A stretch of DNA of 64,000 bases, taken from positions 958,226 through 1,022,225 of the forward strand of contig JBCAYL010000001.1 in the NCBI GenBank assembly GCA_038533575.1. The letters are read 5' to 3'. The DNA is from Pseudomonadota bacterium. GTDB taxonomy: Bacteria > Pseudomonadota > Alphaproteobacteria > Rhodobacterales > Rhodobacteraceae. Positions within the stretch are counted from its first letter, which is position 1. Each line of letters opens with the position of its first letter. The notes beneath the pieces are model-generated. The model was not told the DNA's origin and ran no database searches. It saw only the letters and a program-made list of their open reading frames with translations. Shown here in pieces: positions 16,076 to 24,684 of this stretch. A program made the position numbers and the translations under genes.

Positions 16076-16918
16076 ATGGCTCTTCCTGAGTTCACCATGC
16101 GCCAGCTGCTCGAAGCTGGCGTGCATTTCGGCCACCAGACCCAGCGCTGGAACCCGCGCATGGCCGAGTTCATCTACGGCGACCGCAACGGCATCCACAT
16201 CATGGACCTCACGCAGACGGTCCCGATGCTCGACGCCGCGCTCAACGTCATCCGCGAGACGGTGGCCAAGGGCGGGCGCGTGCTCTTCGTGGGCACCAAG
16301 CGCCAGGCGCAGACCCCGATCGCCGAAGCGGCCGAGAAATGCGCGCAGTACTACATGAACCACCGCTGGCTCGGCGGGACGCTGACGAACTGGAAGACGG
16401 TCTCCCAGTCCATCAACCGCCTCCGCGCCATCGACGAGCAGATGGAGCAGGGCGCCGAGGGCCTCACCAAGAAAGAGCGTCTCGGCATGGAGCGCGACCA
16501 GGCGAAGCTGCAGGCTTCGCTCGGCGGGATCCGCGAGATGGGTGGCGTGCCCGATCTTCTCTTCGTCATAGACGTCAACAAGGAAGACCTCGCCATCGCG
16601 GAAGCCAAGAAGCTCGGCATCCCCGTCGTGGCCGTGGTGGATACCAACTGCTCCCCCGACGGCGTGGATTACATCATCCCCGGCAATGATGACGCCGCGC
16701 GCGCCATCGCGCTTTATTGCGATCTCGCGGCCCGCGCAGCACTCGACGGCATGACCGCGCAGATGGGTGCCGCCGGCATCGATCTCGGCGAGATGGAAGA
16801 GGCGGTCGCTGAAGAAGCCGTGGCCGAAACGACGCCCGCCGAGGCTGCTGCGGAGGCACCTGCCGAGGCTCCTGCCGAGGCTGCTGCCGAGGAGATCAAG
16901 GAGAAGGCCGAGGGCTGA
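16076..16918 (+). CDS. rpsB: 30S ribosomal protein S2
   Basis: S2 is a small-subunit protein needed for initiation. The 280-residue product begins [15 protein letters not shown] and carries the S2 signatures [12 protein letters not shown] and [20 protein letters not shown]. The C-terminus is extended by roughly 40 residues rich in Ala and Glu (repeated EAPAEA units), as is common in Rhodobacterales. I chose ATG 16076, preceded by GGAAAGGAT; the frame stays open upstream without homology. tsf follows after 76 bases, the usual rpsB-tsf operon. Confidence 0.98.
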   Translation: MALPEFTMRQLLEAGVHFGHQTQRWNPRMAEFIYGDRNGIHIMDLTQTVPMLDAALNVIRETVAKGGRVLFVGTKRQAQTPIAEAAEKCAQYYMNHRWLGGTLTNWKTVSQSINRLRAIDEQMEQGAEGLTKKERLGMERDQAKLQASLGGIREMGGVPDLLFVIDVNKEDLAIAEAKKLGIPVVAVVDTNCSPDGVDYIIPGNDDAARAIALYCDLAARAALDGMTAQMGAAGIDLGEMEEAVAEEAVAETTPAEAAAEAPAEAPAEAAAEEIKEKAEG

Positions 16919-16994
16919 TCGCCCCCGCGAAATTCCCGAAAGGGCGGGGTGCGCGTTGCCCCGCCGACGACATTTCAAGAATGAGGATAGGCAG

Positions 16995-17870
16995 ATGGCA
17001 ATCACCGCTGCACTCGTGAAAGAGCTCCGCGAAAAATCCGGCGCGGGCATGATGGACGCCAAGAAGGCGCTGACGGAAAACGACGGTGACATGGAAGCGG
17101 CCATGGACTGGCTGCGCACCAAGGGCCTCGCGAAGGCCGCGAAGAAATCCGGCCGCACGGCCGCCGAGGGCCTCGTGGCCGTGGCCGTCGATGGCGGCAC
17201 GGGCGTGGCCGTGGAGGTGAACTCCGAGACCGATTTCGTCGCCAAGAACGCCGACTTCCAGGGCATGGTCGCCAAGATCGCCACGGCGGGCCTCATGGCC
17301 GCCGACACCGACGCGCTGAGCAAAGCCGAGATCGGCGGCAAGCCCGTCTCCGAGCTCATCACAGATGCCGTCGCCACTATCGGCGAGAACATGGGGCTGC
17401 GCCGCATGGCCAAGGTCGAGGGCGAGCAGGTCGTCTCCTACGTGCACAACGCCGCCGCCGACGGCATGGGCAAGATCGGCGTCCTCGTGGCGCTGAAAGG
17501 CGACAATGCAGGCTTCGGCAAGCAGGTCGCCATGCACATCGCCGCCGCCAACCCGGCCGCGCTCGATGAAGGCGAGCTCGATCCCGCGATCGTCGAGAAG
17601 GAAAAGCAGGTCCAGATCGATATCGCGAAAGAATCGGGCAAGCCCGATGCGGTCATCGAGAAGATGATCGTGGGCCGCATGAAGAAGTTCATGGCCGAGG
17701 TCACGCTGCTGGGCCAGGCCTTCGTTGTGAACCCGGACCTGACGGTGGAAGCCGCCGCCAAGGAAGCGGGTGTGGAGATCACCGGTTTCGTGCGCCTCGA
17801 AGTGGGCGAAGGCATCGAGAAGAAGGAAGAGAACTTCGCCGAGGAAGTGGCCAAGGCTGCCGGCAACTAA
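16995..17870 (+). CDS. tsf: Elongation factor Ts
   Basis: EF-Ts is the nucleotide exchange factor that regenerates EF-Tu-GTP. The 291-residue protein has the N-terminal UBA-like domain with [18 protein letters not shown] and the EF-Tu contact region [13 protein letters not shown] (signature 2). The start at ATG 16995 follows GAGGATAGGCAG. It is the second gene of the rpsB-tsf operon and is followed 29 bases later by a clear terminator. Confidence 0.98.
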   Translation: MAITAALVKELREKSGAGMMDAKKALTENDGDMEAAMDWLRTKGLAKAAKKSGRTAAEGLVAVAVDGGTGVAVEVNSETDFVAKNADFQGMVAKIATAGLMAADTDALSKAEIGGKPVSELITDAVATIGENMGLRRMAKVEGEQVVSYVHNAAADGMGKIGVLVALKGDNAGFGKQVAMHIAAANPAALDEGELDPAIVEKEKQVQIDIAKESGKPDAVIEKMIVGRMKKFMAEVTLLGQAFVVNPDLTVEAAAKEAGVEITGFVRLEVGEGIEKKEENFAEEVAKAAGN

Positions 17871-17898
17871 GTCCTTCTCTGGTCAAGTTAAATTGCAG

Positions 17899-17931
17899 AA
17901 GCCCGTGGGATCTTCCCTGCGGGCTTTTTTT
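17899..17931 (+). terminator. Rho-independent terminator of rpsB-tsf
   Basis: AAGCCCG (17899-17905) pairs with CGGGCTT (17920-17926), extended inward by GGGA/TCCC, and a T-run follows at 17925-17931. It lies 29 bases after the tsf stop. Confidence 0.85.
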
Positions 17932-17964
17932 CTTCTCACTCAAAAATTCGCAGCGGCCTGCCCG

Positions 17965-18000
17965 AAACGAAAACGGCGCTGCCGGGACAGACAGCGCCGT
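17965..18000 (-). terminator. Minus-strand terminator
   Basis: Read on the minus strand, ACGGCGCTG (18000-17992) pairs with CAGCGCCGT (17981-17973) around a 10-base loop and is followed by TTTTCGTTT. It lies about 217 bases after the LuxR gene stop, far for a simple gene end, which supports a separate structured RNA in between. Confidence 0.7.
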
Positions 18001-18192
18001 AGTCTTGTCACCCCCCAAATCGGGGAAGAGTCAGGGTGCAAGGACCGGGTCGGGAGCCCCGGTAGAGTAAGAATGGGAGCGCTTTCCGCGTAATCTCGTG
18101 GCGCCACTCCCGTGTTCCCGGCTCAAAGCCTCCACTCACGGAACGCTTGCAGCATACCTCAAGGCTGACGCAAGGGAAGTCCGGTTTCCCTT
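17965..18192 (-). ncRNA. Candidate structured small RNA (or long 3' UTR of the LuxR gene)
   Basis: The 346-base gap 17871-18216 holds the tsf terminator and then about 200 bases that are unusually rich in self-complementarity on the minus strand. Hairpins in order are AAGGGAA/TTCCCTT (18192-18172), TTCCGTG/CACGGGA enclosing GGCT-TTG-AGCC, GGGAG/CTCCC with an inner CGC/GCG, ACCGGG/CCCGGT, CCCC/GGGG, and the terminator at 18000-17965. No protein frame fits. A role like 6S or another regulatory RNA is possible, but I could not match it to a family, and no clear promoter was found, so a long 3' UTR is the main alternative. Confidence 0.4.
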
Positions 18193-18216
18193 ACTACTGA
18201 CCTCGTGCTCAAAAAA

Positions 18217-18972
18217 TCACGCTTCGAGGACGAACATCTGGTTCTGGAAAGCCATTTTGAGCAAGGCTTGGGCAGTCGTGTCGACGTCCATGCTCTCGCG
18301 GGCGAGGCGGAGGTGTTTTTCTACCGTCGCCACGGTGAGACCGAGGAGCGTGGCGATGTCCTGAGTCGTTTTTCCGTCCGCCACCCATTGCAGCACCTCG
18401 CGCTGGCGGCGGGTGAGCGTGCGGGCGCCGTGATAGGGCAGGGAGATGATCTTGAGATGCGCCACCTTGTTCATGAGGATGATGTCCGCGCCGTGATCGG
18501 CCCAGATCTCGTCCACGTCCGCCTGGCTGAGGCCCGCGCGCCCGGTGAGCGCGATGGCACCCTTGGAGCGCGTTGAAACCGCGCTAAAGCTGATCGTGTA
18601 GCCCGCCGTCACGCCCATGCGCTGGTTGAACTCGAGGACCTTGCGCTCGGGTTCGGTGAGCGTGCCAGAGCTCTCCATCTGCCGGATGACCTCCCAGCTC
18701 GCCGCGCCGTCATTGTGGCGGGCCCATTGGACCATGGGCGCGTGGAAGTAGAGACCGCCGGTGATGAATTGGTCGGTGTATTCGGGGGCGTGGTTCGTGA
18801 GCAGCACGAGGTCCTGCGGATCGCCCATGGAGTAGGCGGTCATGTAGCGGGTGAAGCCATACATGATGCGGTCAAAGCCGTACTGCGCCATGCGCTCGGT
18901 ATGCATGCTCCAGAGCTCTTCGATGCTGTGCGCCTCGGTGACGGCTTCCAGATAAGCGGACATCGACATCAT
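18217..18972 (-). CDS. Orphan LuxR family regulator with autoinducer-binding domain
   Basis: This 251-residue protein has an N-terminal autoinducer-binding domain (about residues 15-165) and a C-terminal GerE-type helix-turn-helix (about 185-245, with LTRRQREVLQWVADGKTTQDIA). No luxI-type synthase is nearby, so it is a solo. In the ligand pocket, the Asp-Pro pair that holds the homoserine lactone in canonical members is replaced by Ala-Pro (F-H-A-P, residues 76-79), so the signal may not be a normal acyl-homoserine lactone. Its ATG overlaps the aroQ stop (ATGA), giving translational coupling to a shikimate-pathway gene. A start three codons later is also possible. Confidence 0.9.
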   Translation of the reverse strand: MMSMSAYLEAVTEAHSIEELWSMHTERMAQYGFDRIMYGFTRYMTAYSMGDPQDLVLLTNHAPEYTDQFITGGLYFHAPMVQWARHNDGAASWEVIRQMESSGTLTEPERKVLEFNQRMGVTAGYTISFSAVSTRSKGAIALTGRAGLSQADVDEIWADHGADIILMNKVAHLKIISLPYHGARTLTRRQREVLQWVADGKTTQDIATLLGLTVATVEKHLRLARESMDVDTTAQALLKMAFQNQMFVLEA

Positions 18973-19406
18973 GGCGCGAGCACCTCTTTGAGCGCGTGCA
19001 GTGCAAGCGTGTAGGAGGCGGGACCGAAGCCCTGGATGCTGCCGGTGGCGGCACGTCCGAGGAAGCTCTCGTGGCGAAAGCTCTCGCGGGCATGGGTGTT
19101 GGAGAGATGGACCTCGATCGTGGGCAGGCCGATGCCCAGCACCGCGTCCATCAGCGCGATGGAGGTGTGGGTGTAGGCGCCCGCATTGATGATGAGCCCG
19201 TCATGGACGCCCCGCGCACCGTGCACGGCGTCGATCAGCGCGCCCTCGTGGTTCGACTGCAGGAAGCTCACCTCGAAGCCGAGGCCAGATGCCGCCTCGC
19301 GGCAAAGAGCCTCCAGATCGGCAAGCGTGGCATGGCCGTAGATCTCCGGCTGACGCGTGCCGAGCAAGTTCAGATTTGGCCCGTTCAGAACGAGAATGGA
19401 GGTCAT
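18969..19406 (-). CDS. aroQ: 3-dehydroquinate dehydratase, type II
   Basis: AroQ converts 3-dehydroquinate to 3-dehydroshikimate, the third step of the shikimate pathway. The 145-residue length and motifs are typical of the type II enzyme: LNGPNLNLLGTRQPEIYG near the N-terminus with the catalytic Tyr, the QSNHEGALID loop, NAGAYTHTS, and the EVHLSNTHARESFRH segment with the catalytic His. The last bases overlap the LuxR gene start. A class II DAHP synthase of the same pathway lies elsewhere in this window. Confidence 0.96.
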   Translation of the reverse strand: MTSILVLNGPNLNLLGTRQPEIYGHATLADLEALCREAASGLGFEVSFLQSNHEGALIDAVHGARGVHDGLIINAGAYTHTSIALMDAVLGIGLPTIEVHLSNTHARESFRHESFLGRAATGSIQGFGPASYTLALHALKEVLAP

Positions 19407-19497
19407 GCCCGAGGTCTCTAGTGCGTGTGTGGCGATGCTGCGGACCGCCGCGGGAGCCTATGCGCGGGCAGGGCGCGCGATCAAGGATTAAGCGAGC

Positions 19498-20511
19498 CTA
19501 TTTGTCATAATACGTGCGGAACCAGTCGACGAACTCGGCGATCCCGTCACGAATATCCGTGGCCGGGCGGAACCCCGTTAGTCTTTGTAATAGCTCGGCA
19601 TTCGCCCATGTGGCGGGCACGTCGCCGGGCTGAATGTCCATGTAGTTGCGGATGGCAGTCTTGCCGAGGGCGGCCTCGATGGCCTCCACGAAATCCTCGA
19701 GGCGCACCTTCCCGGAATTGCCGATATTGACGATGCGGTGGGGCGCGACGGGGCTCAGGCTGTCGCCGGGCATGATGTCTTCCGGCGTCTCGGGGCGCAC
19801 GGGGGCTGCATCCATCAGGAGCCTGATGCCTCGCACCAGATCGCGCACATGGGTGAAGTCGCGGAACATGTCGCCGTGATTGTAGAGATCTATGGGCCGG
19901 TCCTCGAGGATCGCGTCCACGAACTTGAAGAGCGCCATGTCCGGCCGGCCCCAGCTGCCATAGACGGTGAAGAAGCGGAACATCGTCGTCGGCAGGTCGT
20001 GGAGATGGGCATAGGAATGGGCCATCGCCTCGTTGGCTTTCTTGGTGGCCGCGTAGATCGTGAGCGGCGTGTCGGCCTTGTGGACCTCTTCGTAGGGCAT
20101 CTCGGTATTGGCCCCGTAGACCGAGGAGGTGGAGGCCATGAGCAGGTGCCGCACGGCGTGCCGTTTGGTGGCCTCCATCACGTTGAACGTGCCCACGACA
20201 TTGGCCTCGATATAGGAGCGCGGGTTTTCGAGTGAGTACCTCACCCCGGCCTGGCCCGCGAGATGGATGATGACATCGGGCGCGCAGGCATCGACGGCGA
20301 CATCGAGGCTCTCCTGCGCCTCGAGCAGGGCCTCGGTGGCCGTGAAATTGGCGTGCTGGAGCAGCATCTGGTGTCGGCGCTGCTTGAGGGAGACATCGTA
20401 ATACGCCGTCATCCCGTCATAGCCCGCGACGGTGTAGCCCTCGTCGAGCAGGAGCTTGGCGAGGTGATACCCGATGAAGCCCGCCGTGCCCGTGATGAAG
20501 ATCCGTTCCAT
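19498..20511 (-). CDS. NAD-dependent epimerase, UDP-glucuronate 4-epimerase-like
   Basis: This 337-residue extended short-chain dehydrogenase has the NAD motif TGTAGFIG (residues 7-14), an STSSVYG segment and the catalytic Y153xxxK157. The motifs SLENPRSYIEANVVGT, FFTVYGSWGRPDMALFKF and DMFRDFTH are those of UDP-glucuronate/UDP-glucose 4-epimerases that supply galacturonate or galactose units for cell-surface polysaccharide. The start was set at ATG 20511 after AAGGGG; the longer open frame overlaps the divergent dioxygenase leader. The gene stands alone on the minus strand. Confidence 0.9.
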   Translation of the reverse strand: MERIFITGTAGFIGYHLAKLLLDEGYTVAGYDGMTAYYDVSLKQRRHQMLLQHANFTATEALLEAQESLDVAVDACAPDVIIHLAGQAGVRYSLENPRSYIEANVVGTFNVMEATKRHAVRHLLMASTSSVYGANTEMPYEEVHKADTPLTIYAATKKANEAMAHSYAHLHDLPTTMFRFFTVYGSWGRPDMALFKFVDAILEDRPIDLYNHGDMFRDFTHVRDLVRGIRLLMDAAPVRPETPEDIMPGDSLSPVAPHRIVNIGNSGKVRLEDFVEAIEAALGKTAIRNYMDIQPGDVPATWANAELLQRLTGFRPATDIRDGIAEFVDWFRTYYDK

Positions 20512-20636
20512 CGCTGCCCCTTCGTCTCTTTTCTTTCCGCGTAGCGGATCGTCACCGGACTGGCCAGCGCGCAGAAGGAGTTGACCTGCCGCGGTGCCAT
20601 GACCCAATGATCGGGAAAGCTATGGGAGGCACACAG

Positions 20637-21812
20637 ATGGGCGAACATCCTCGCGACGCCGGCTTTTTCCGAGACGCCGATATCGACCTCGCCGCGTTTG
20701 CCGCGCTCACCAGCCAGCGGCTCGATCCCGCGGACGTGCCTTTCGCCGCGTCGGTGGAGAAGAACATCCCGCTCTACGACATGGAGGCTCTGGCGGCGAC
20801 GCTGGCAGGGCCAGGACGCGCGGCGCTTCTGTCCGAATGGGCCTGGGTGCTCGGCGCGTCGGCGGGTGTAATCGTGCTTAAGCGCGCCTATGCGGATACC
20901 GGCGCCGTCGACCGGGCCACGACGGTCTTCAACGCCATTATCGCCGATGAGCGCGCGGGCAATGCGGGGCAGGGGGATCACTTCGCCGCCTCGGGCCAGA
21001 ATGACCGCGTGTGGAACGCCCTGCAAAAGCACTGTCTGCGCGATCCGGAAGGCTTCGCGCTTTATCTCGGCAACGCGCCCATCGCGGCCGCCTGCGAGGC
21101 GTGGCTCGGGCCGAACTACCAGGTGACGGCGCAGGTCAACCAGGTCCGCCCGGGCGGCAAGGCGCAATCGGCGCATCGCGACTATCACCTGGGCTTCATG
21201 TCCGCCGCCCAAGCCGCGCGCTATCCGCGCCACGCCCATGACGTGACCGCCACGCTCACGCTGCAGGGCGGGATCGCCCACGTGGACATGCCCGTCGAGA
21301 GCGGGCCCACGAAGCTCCTGCCGTTTTCCCAGCTCTACGGGCCGGGTTACCTCGCCTTTCATCAAGAGGCCTTCCGCGCGCATTTCGAGGCGCACTACGT
21401 GCAGCTGGCGCTAGAGAAGGGCGATGCGATCTTCTTCAACCCCGCGCTCTTCCATGCGGCGGGCGAGAACAAGAGCGCGGACATCGCGCGCATGGTGAAC
21501 CTCTTGCAGGTCTCCTCCGCGTTCGGGCGCGCCATGGAACAGATCGACCGCGCGGCCATGGCGGAGGCGCTCCTGCCCGTGCTGATCCAGCTCAAGCAGG
21601 CCGGGCGGCTCGACGCCGCGCAGGTGGCCGCGGCCATCGCCGCCAGCGCGGAGGGCTATGCCTTTCCCACCAATCTCGACACCGACCCACCGGTGGGCGG
21701 GCTCGCGCCGCGCTCCATGGCCGATCTTCTCGCGGAGGCCGTGGCGGCGGGAACAGGGCAGGTGGACTTCGCGGCGACCCTGAGCGCGCTTGCCGAGCGC
21801 CAGAGCGCCTGA
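20637..21812 (+). CDS. Phytanoyl-CoA dioxygenase (PhyH) family protein
   Basis: This 391-residue protein belongs to the Fe(II)/2-oxoglutarate oxygenases of the PhyH type. Metal ligands are visible as H180-x-D182 (SAHRDYH) and a distal H274 (NPALFHAAGENKS), with R286 (ARMVNL) as probable 2-oxoglutarate anchor. I chose ATG 20637 because GGAGG sits 7 bases upstream; two earlier ATGs (20607, 20622) lack such a site. It is followed after 14 bases by amylosucrase, so they likely form an operon. The hydroxylated substrate is unknown. Confidence 0.85.
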   Translation: MGEHPRDAGFFRDADIDLAAFAALTSQRLDPADVPFAASVEKNIPLYDMEALAATLAGPGRAALLSEWAWVLGASAGVIVLKRAYADTGAVDRATTVFNAIIADERAGNAGQGDHFAASGQNDRVWNALQKHCLRDPEGFALYLGNAPIAAACEAWLGPNYQVTAQVNQVRPGGKAQSAHRDYHLGFMSAAQAARYPRHAHDVTATLTLQGGIAHVDMPVESGPTKLLPFSQLYGPGYLAFHQEAFRAHFEAHYVQLALEKGDAIFFNPALFHAAGENKSADIARMVNLLQVSSAFGRAMEQIDRAAMAEALLPVLIQLKQAGRLDAAQVAAAIAASAEGYAFPTNLDTDPPVGGLAPRSMADLLAEAVAAGTGQVDFAATLSALAERQSA

Positions 21813-21826
21813 GGACCACTGCACCC

Positions 21827-23689
21827 GTGACGGACGATACAACGATCTACGACCTGCGCCGCGCGCGGAGCGAGCCCGATCTCACCCCCATGCTGGAGCG
21901 CCTTTATGGCGCGCATCCGGACTATGCCCGTTTCACGCGCGCGCTCGAGCGGATGATGCGCCGTGCGTGGGACGCGCGCCCGGCGGATCTGCGGCTTCTT
22001 GATCTCAAGCGAGACCTCGAGCCCGACTGGTTCCAGCGGCCGGGCATGGCGGGCTATGCCTTCTACGTCGACCGCTTCTGCGGCACCTTCCGTGACGTGC
22101 CGGGGAAGCTCGATTATCTCGCCGATCTCGGCATCACCTACGTCCATTTCATGCCCTGCCTGAAGCCGCGCCCGGGCGACAATGACGGCGGCTACTCGGT
22201 CATGGATTACGGGCGGATCAACCCGGCGCTCGGCGACATGGCAAGCTTCGAGGCCGCCACGAAGGCCTGCCGCGACCGCGGGATCAGCGTCTGCGTGGAC
22301 ATGGTGCTCAACCACACCGCGAAGGAGCATGCTTGGGCGAAAAAGGCCCGCAAGGGCACTGCGAAATACGCCGATTACTACCTCATGTTCGAGGATGACA
22401 CGCTGCCCCGGCAATACGAGGAGACGCTGCTCGAGGTCTTTCCAAACGACGCGCCGGGGAACTTCACCCATTACCCGGATGCGGGCGCGGATGGCGCCGG
22501 ACGCTGGGTCTGGACGACGTTCAACGAGCATCAATGGGATCTCAACTGGGCCAATCCGCAGGTCTTCCTCGAGATGGCCGAGATCATGCTCGCGCTCGCC
22601 AATCGCGGGGTGGATGTGCTGCGCTTCGATGCGGTGGCATTCATGTGGAAGCGGATGGGCACGCGCTGCCAGTCAGAGCCCGAATGCCACATGATCCTGC
22701 AGGCGCTGCGCGCGGTAAGCCGGATCGTGGCGCCCGCGGTCATTCACCTCGAGGAGGCGATCGTGGGCCCCGAAGAGATGCTGGGCTATCTCGGGCGCGG
22801 CATCCATGACGGGCGCGAGGGCAATCTGGCCTATCACAACTCGCTCATGGTGCAGTTCTGGTCGGCGCTGGCAGCGCGCGACACGCGGATGATGACACAT
22901 GTCATGCGCAGCCACTTTCCCGAGACCGTGACCAACGCGACCTACGCCACCTATCTGCGCTGCCACGATGATATCGGCTGGGCGGTGACCGACGAGGACG
23001 CCGCCGCTGTGGGCCTCGACGGCGGCGCGCACCGGGCGTTCCTGTCGGATTTCTACGAGGGCGTCTTCCCGGGCTCCTTCGCGCGCGGCGCGCTCTTCCA
23101 GCACAATCCGGCCACGGGCGACAAGCGCATCTCGGGCACTTGCGCCTCGCTCGCGGGGCTCGAGACGGGGAGGGAGGCCGTGGCGCGCATCCTCATGGGC
23201 CATGCGCTGATCGCCAGCCACGGGGGTATCCCGCTCGTCTACATGGGCGACGAGATCGCGCTCGAGAACGACTGGAGCTATCGCGACGTGCCGGAGCATG
23301 CCCATGACAGCCGCTGGCTCCACCGTCCGCGCATGGACTGGGAAGCGGTCGATGCGGCATTCTCTGATCCTGAAAGCGCAGCGGGGCAGGTGCTGTCAGG
23401 CATCCGGGACATCCTGGCGCGCCGCGCACGCGTGCCGGAGTTTCACGGCGGCTATCCGTGCCGCGTGCTCGAGACCGGCAACCCGAGGCTCTTCGCCTTC
23501 GCACGGCGCGCGCCCCATGGCAGCGTCGTCTGCATCTTCAATTTCAGCGAGGCACCGCAGCAGCTTAGCGAGGCCTGGCTGCGATGGGCGGGCATGCGCG
23601 AAGGTGTCGATCTTCTGAGCGACGCGCCGCTCGTCTTGGCGGGCGATCATCTCTCGTTGGCAGGCTATGGACGGCTCTGGCTGCGCTAA
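21827..23689 (+). CDS. Amylosucrase (GH13)
   Basis: Amylosucrase splits sucrose and transfers glucose onto an alpha-1,4-glucan, releasing fructose. The 620-residue length is close to the characterised enzyme of Neisseria. Catalytic residues in GH13 positions are the nucleophile D268 (VLRFDAVAF), acid/base E310 (HLEEAIV) and D381 (RCHDDIGW). The helical N-terminal domain (PMLERLYGAHPDYARF) and the short C-terminal beta domain are present; there is no signal peptide, so the enzyme is cytoplasmic. A sucrose hydrolase or phosphorylase is a less likely reading. Start is GTG 21827, 14 bases after the dioxygenase stop. Confidence 0.88.
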   Translation: MTDDTTIYDLRRARSEPDLTPMLERLYGAHPDYARFTRALERMMRRAWDARPADLRLLDLKRDLEPDWFQRPGMAGYAFYVDRFCGTFRDVPGKLDYLADLGITYVHFMPCLKPRPGDNDGGYSVMDYGRINPALGDMASFEAATKACRDRGISVCVDMVLNHTAKEHAWAKKARKGTAKYADYYLMFEDDTLPRQYEETLLEVFPNDAPGNFTHYPDAGADGAGRWVWTTFNEHQWDLNWANPQVFLEMAEIMLALANRGVDVLRFDAVAFMWKRMGTRCQSEPECHMILQALRAVSRIVAPAVIHLEEAIVGPEEMLGYLGRGIHDGREGNLAYHNSLMVQFWSALAARDTRMMTHVMRSHFPETVTNATYATYLRCHDDIGWAVTDEDAAAVGLDGGAHRAFLSDFYEGVFPGSFARGALFQHNPATGDKRISGTCASLAGLETGREAVARILMGHALIASHGGIPLVYMGDEIALENDWSYRDVPEHAHDSRWLHRPRMDWEAVDAAFSDPESAAGQVLSGIRDILARRARVPEFHGGYPCRVLETGNPRLFAFARRAPHGSVVCIFNFSEAPQQLSEAWLRWAGMREGVDLLSDAPLVLAGDHLSLAGYGRLWLR

Positions 23690-23716
23690 GGTGTTGATAC
23701 AACGCCATAAGCGGGC

Positions 23717-23742
23717 ATCAGTATTTTACACATAATACTGAT
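23717..23742. terminator. Palindrome between convergent genes, possible bidirectional terminator
   Basis: ATCAGTATT (23717-23725) and AATACTGAT (23734-23742) form a perfect 9-bp stem with an 8-base loop in the 76-base gap between amylosucrase and the hydrolase. There is no strong T-run on either side, so efficiency is uncertain. Confidence 0.45.
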
Positions 23743-23765
23743 TACAAGCCTTTTGCCTGTATGTG

Positions 23766-24570
23766 TCACCTAGCCATGACCTGTCGCATCAACGCCGCAT
23801 CAGCGGACCGCAGGCCGTCGAGTATGGAGAAATGGTGCGCACCCGCCTCCTCCACCAGCGTGATCTCGGCCCCGAGACCTTCCCAGACCAGCGCCATGGC
23901 GCGAGACTGGCGCACGAATTCCGGCCGTTCGTCCGCGCCGACCCAGATCGTCATCGGCGCATCCACTTTCGGTCGGCGCAAGATCGGGCTCTCGAGCGCC
24001 GCGGACTGGCCCGTGAGCCCCAGCGTCCAGTTCATCTCCGTCATGAGCAACGGCCGGAGATCGTAGACACCACCTAGCCCCGTCAGACTTGCCATGCGCA
24101 TGAGGATACCGGGCTCCAGCGTCGTGTCATCGCAGAGCGCACGCGCTGCGAGATGCGCGCCCGCGGAATGCCCCACCAGATGGATGGGCCCGGCATGGGC
24201 CCGCGCCACGTGCCGGATCCCGCGCGCCACTAGTTGGGTGATCTCCGGGATCGTGGCCGCGGGTGTCAGCGTGTAGCCGATGAGCGCGGCCGTGTATCCA
24301 AGCGTCACCGCGCCCTCCGCGAGGTGGCTCCAGTCATCGGGCGACGTGCGCATCCAGTAGCCGCCATGGACGAATATGAAGAGGCCTCGAGATGCGCCTT
24401 TCGGCGAGAAAATATCTATGATTTCAGCAGCTTTATCGCCATAGCTGATGCGCTCGTGGCGGCCCCAGCGGGCGCGAAAGTCCGCGGCGTCCTGCGCCCG
24501 CTTTGGGAAAAGCCTCGCTGCCCGGAATATGAGCCATGTTGGCGAAAGCATCATCCCAGTCACGTGCCAT
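23766..24570 (-). pseudogene. Alpha/beta hydrolase (arylformamidase-like) with a 1-base frameshift near its start
   Basis: The main frame encodes an alpha/beta hydrolase with the oxyanion motif HGGYW, the nucleophile elbow GHSAG and a late catalytic His (GAHHFSI), close to kynurenine-formamidase-like enzymes. Its own upstream part (MMLSPTWLIFRAAR) looks unlike the family. The next frame, from an ATG at 24570 with a good AAGGGA site, encodes MARDWDDAFANMAHIPGSEA, which fits the conserved N-terminus of such proteins. Removing one T from the run of four at 24508-24511 joins both frames into one protein of about 267 residues. Either the gene is truly broken, or this is a sequencing or assembly indel. 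Translation from ATG 24554 would give a shorter, altered product. Confidence 0.7.
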
Positions 24571-24684
24571 GGCGCATCCCTTTTGCGCGACGCTAGTCGC
24601 AAAGCGGGCCTCGCCACAAGTGGCGTCTGTCTAAGCCAGAAATATCATTTCTCTGCAGCGCCTTGCGGGTTGCAGTTGATGTCC

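Noticed and set aside
15884-17413. A 509-codon open frame antisense to rpsB-tsf
   Set aside because: The opposite strand encodes unmistakable S2 and EF-Ts; the antisense product has no recognisable domain.
18001-18216. tmRNA, RNase P RNA or 4.5S RNA in the gap after tsf
   Set aside because: Neither the tRNA-like end, the RNase P core segments nor the conserved SRP loop could be found.
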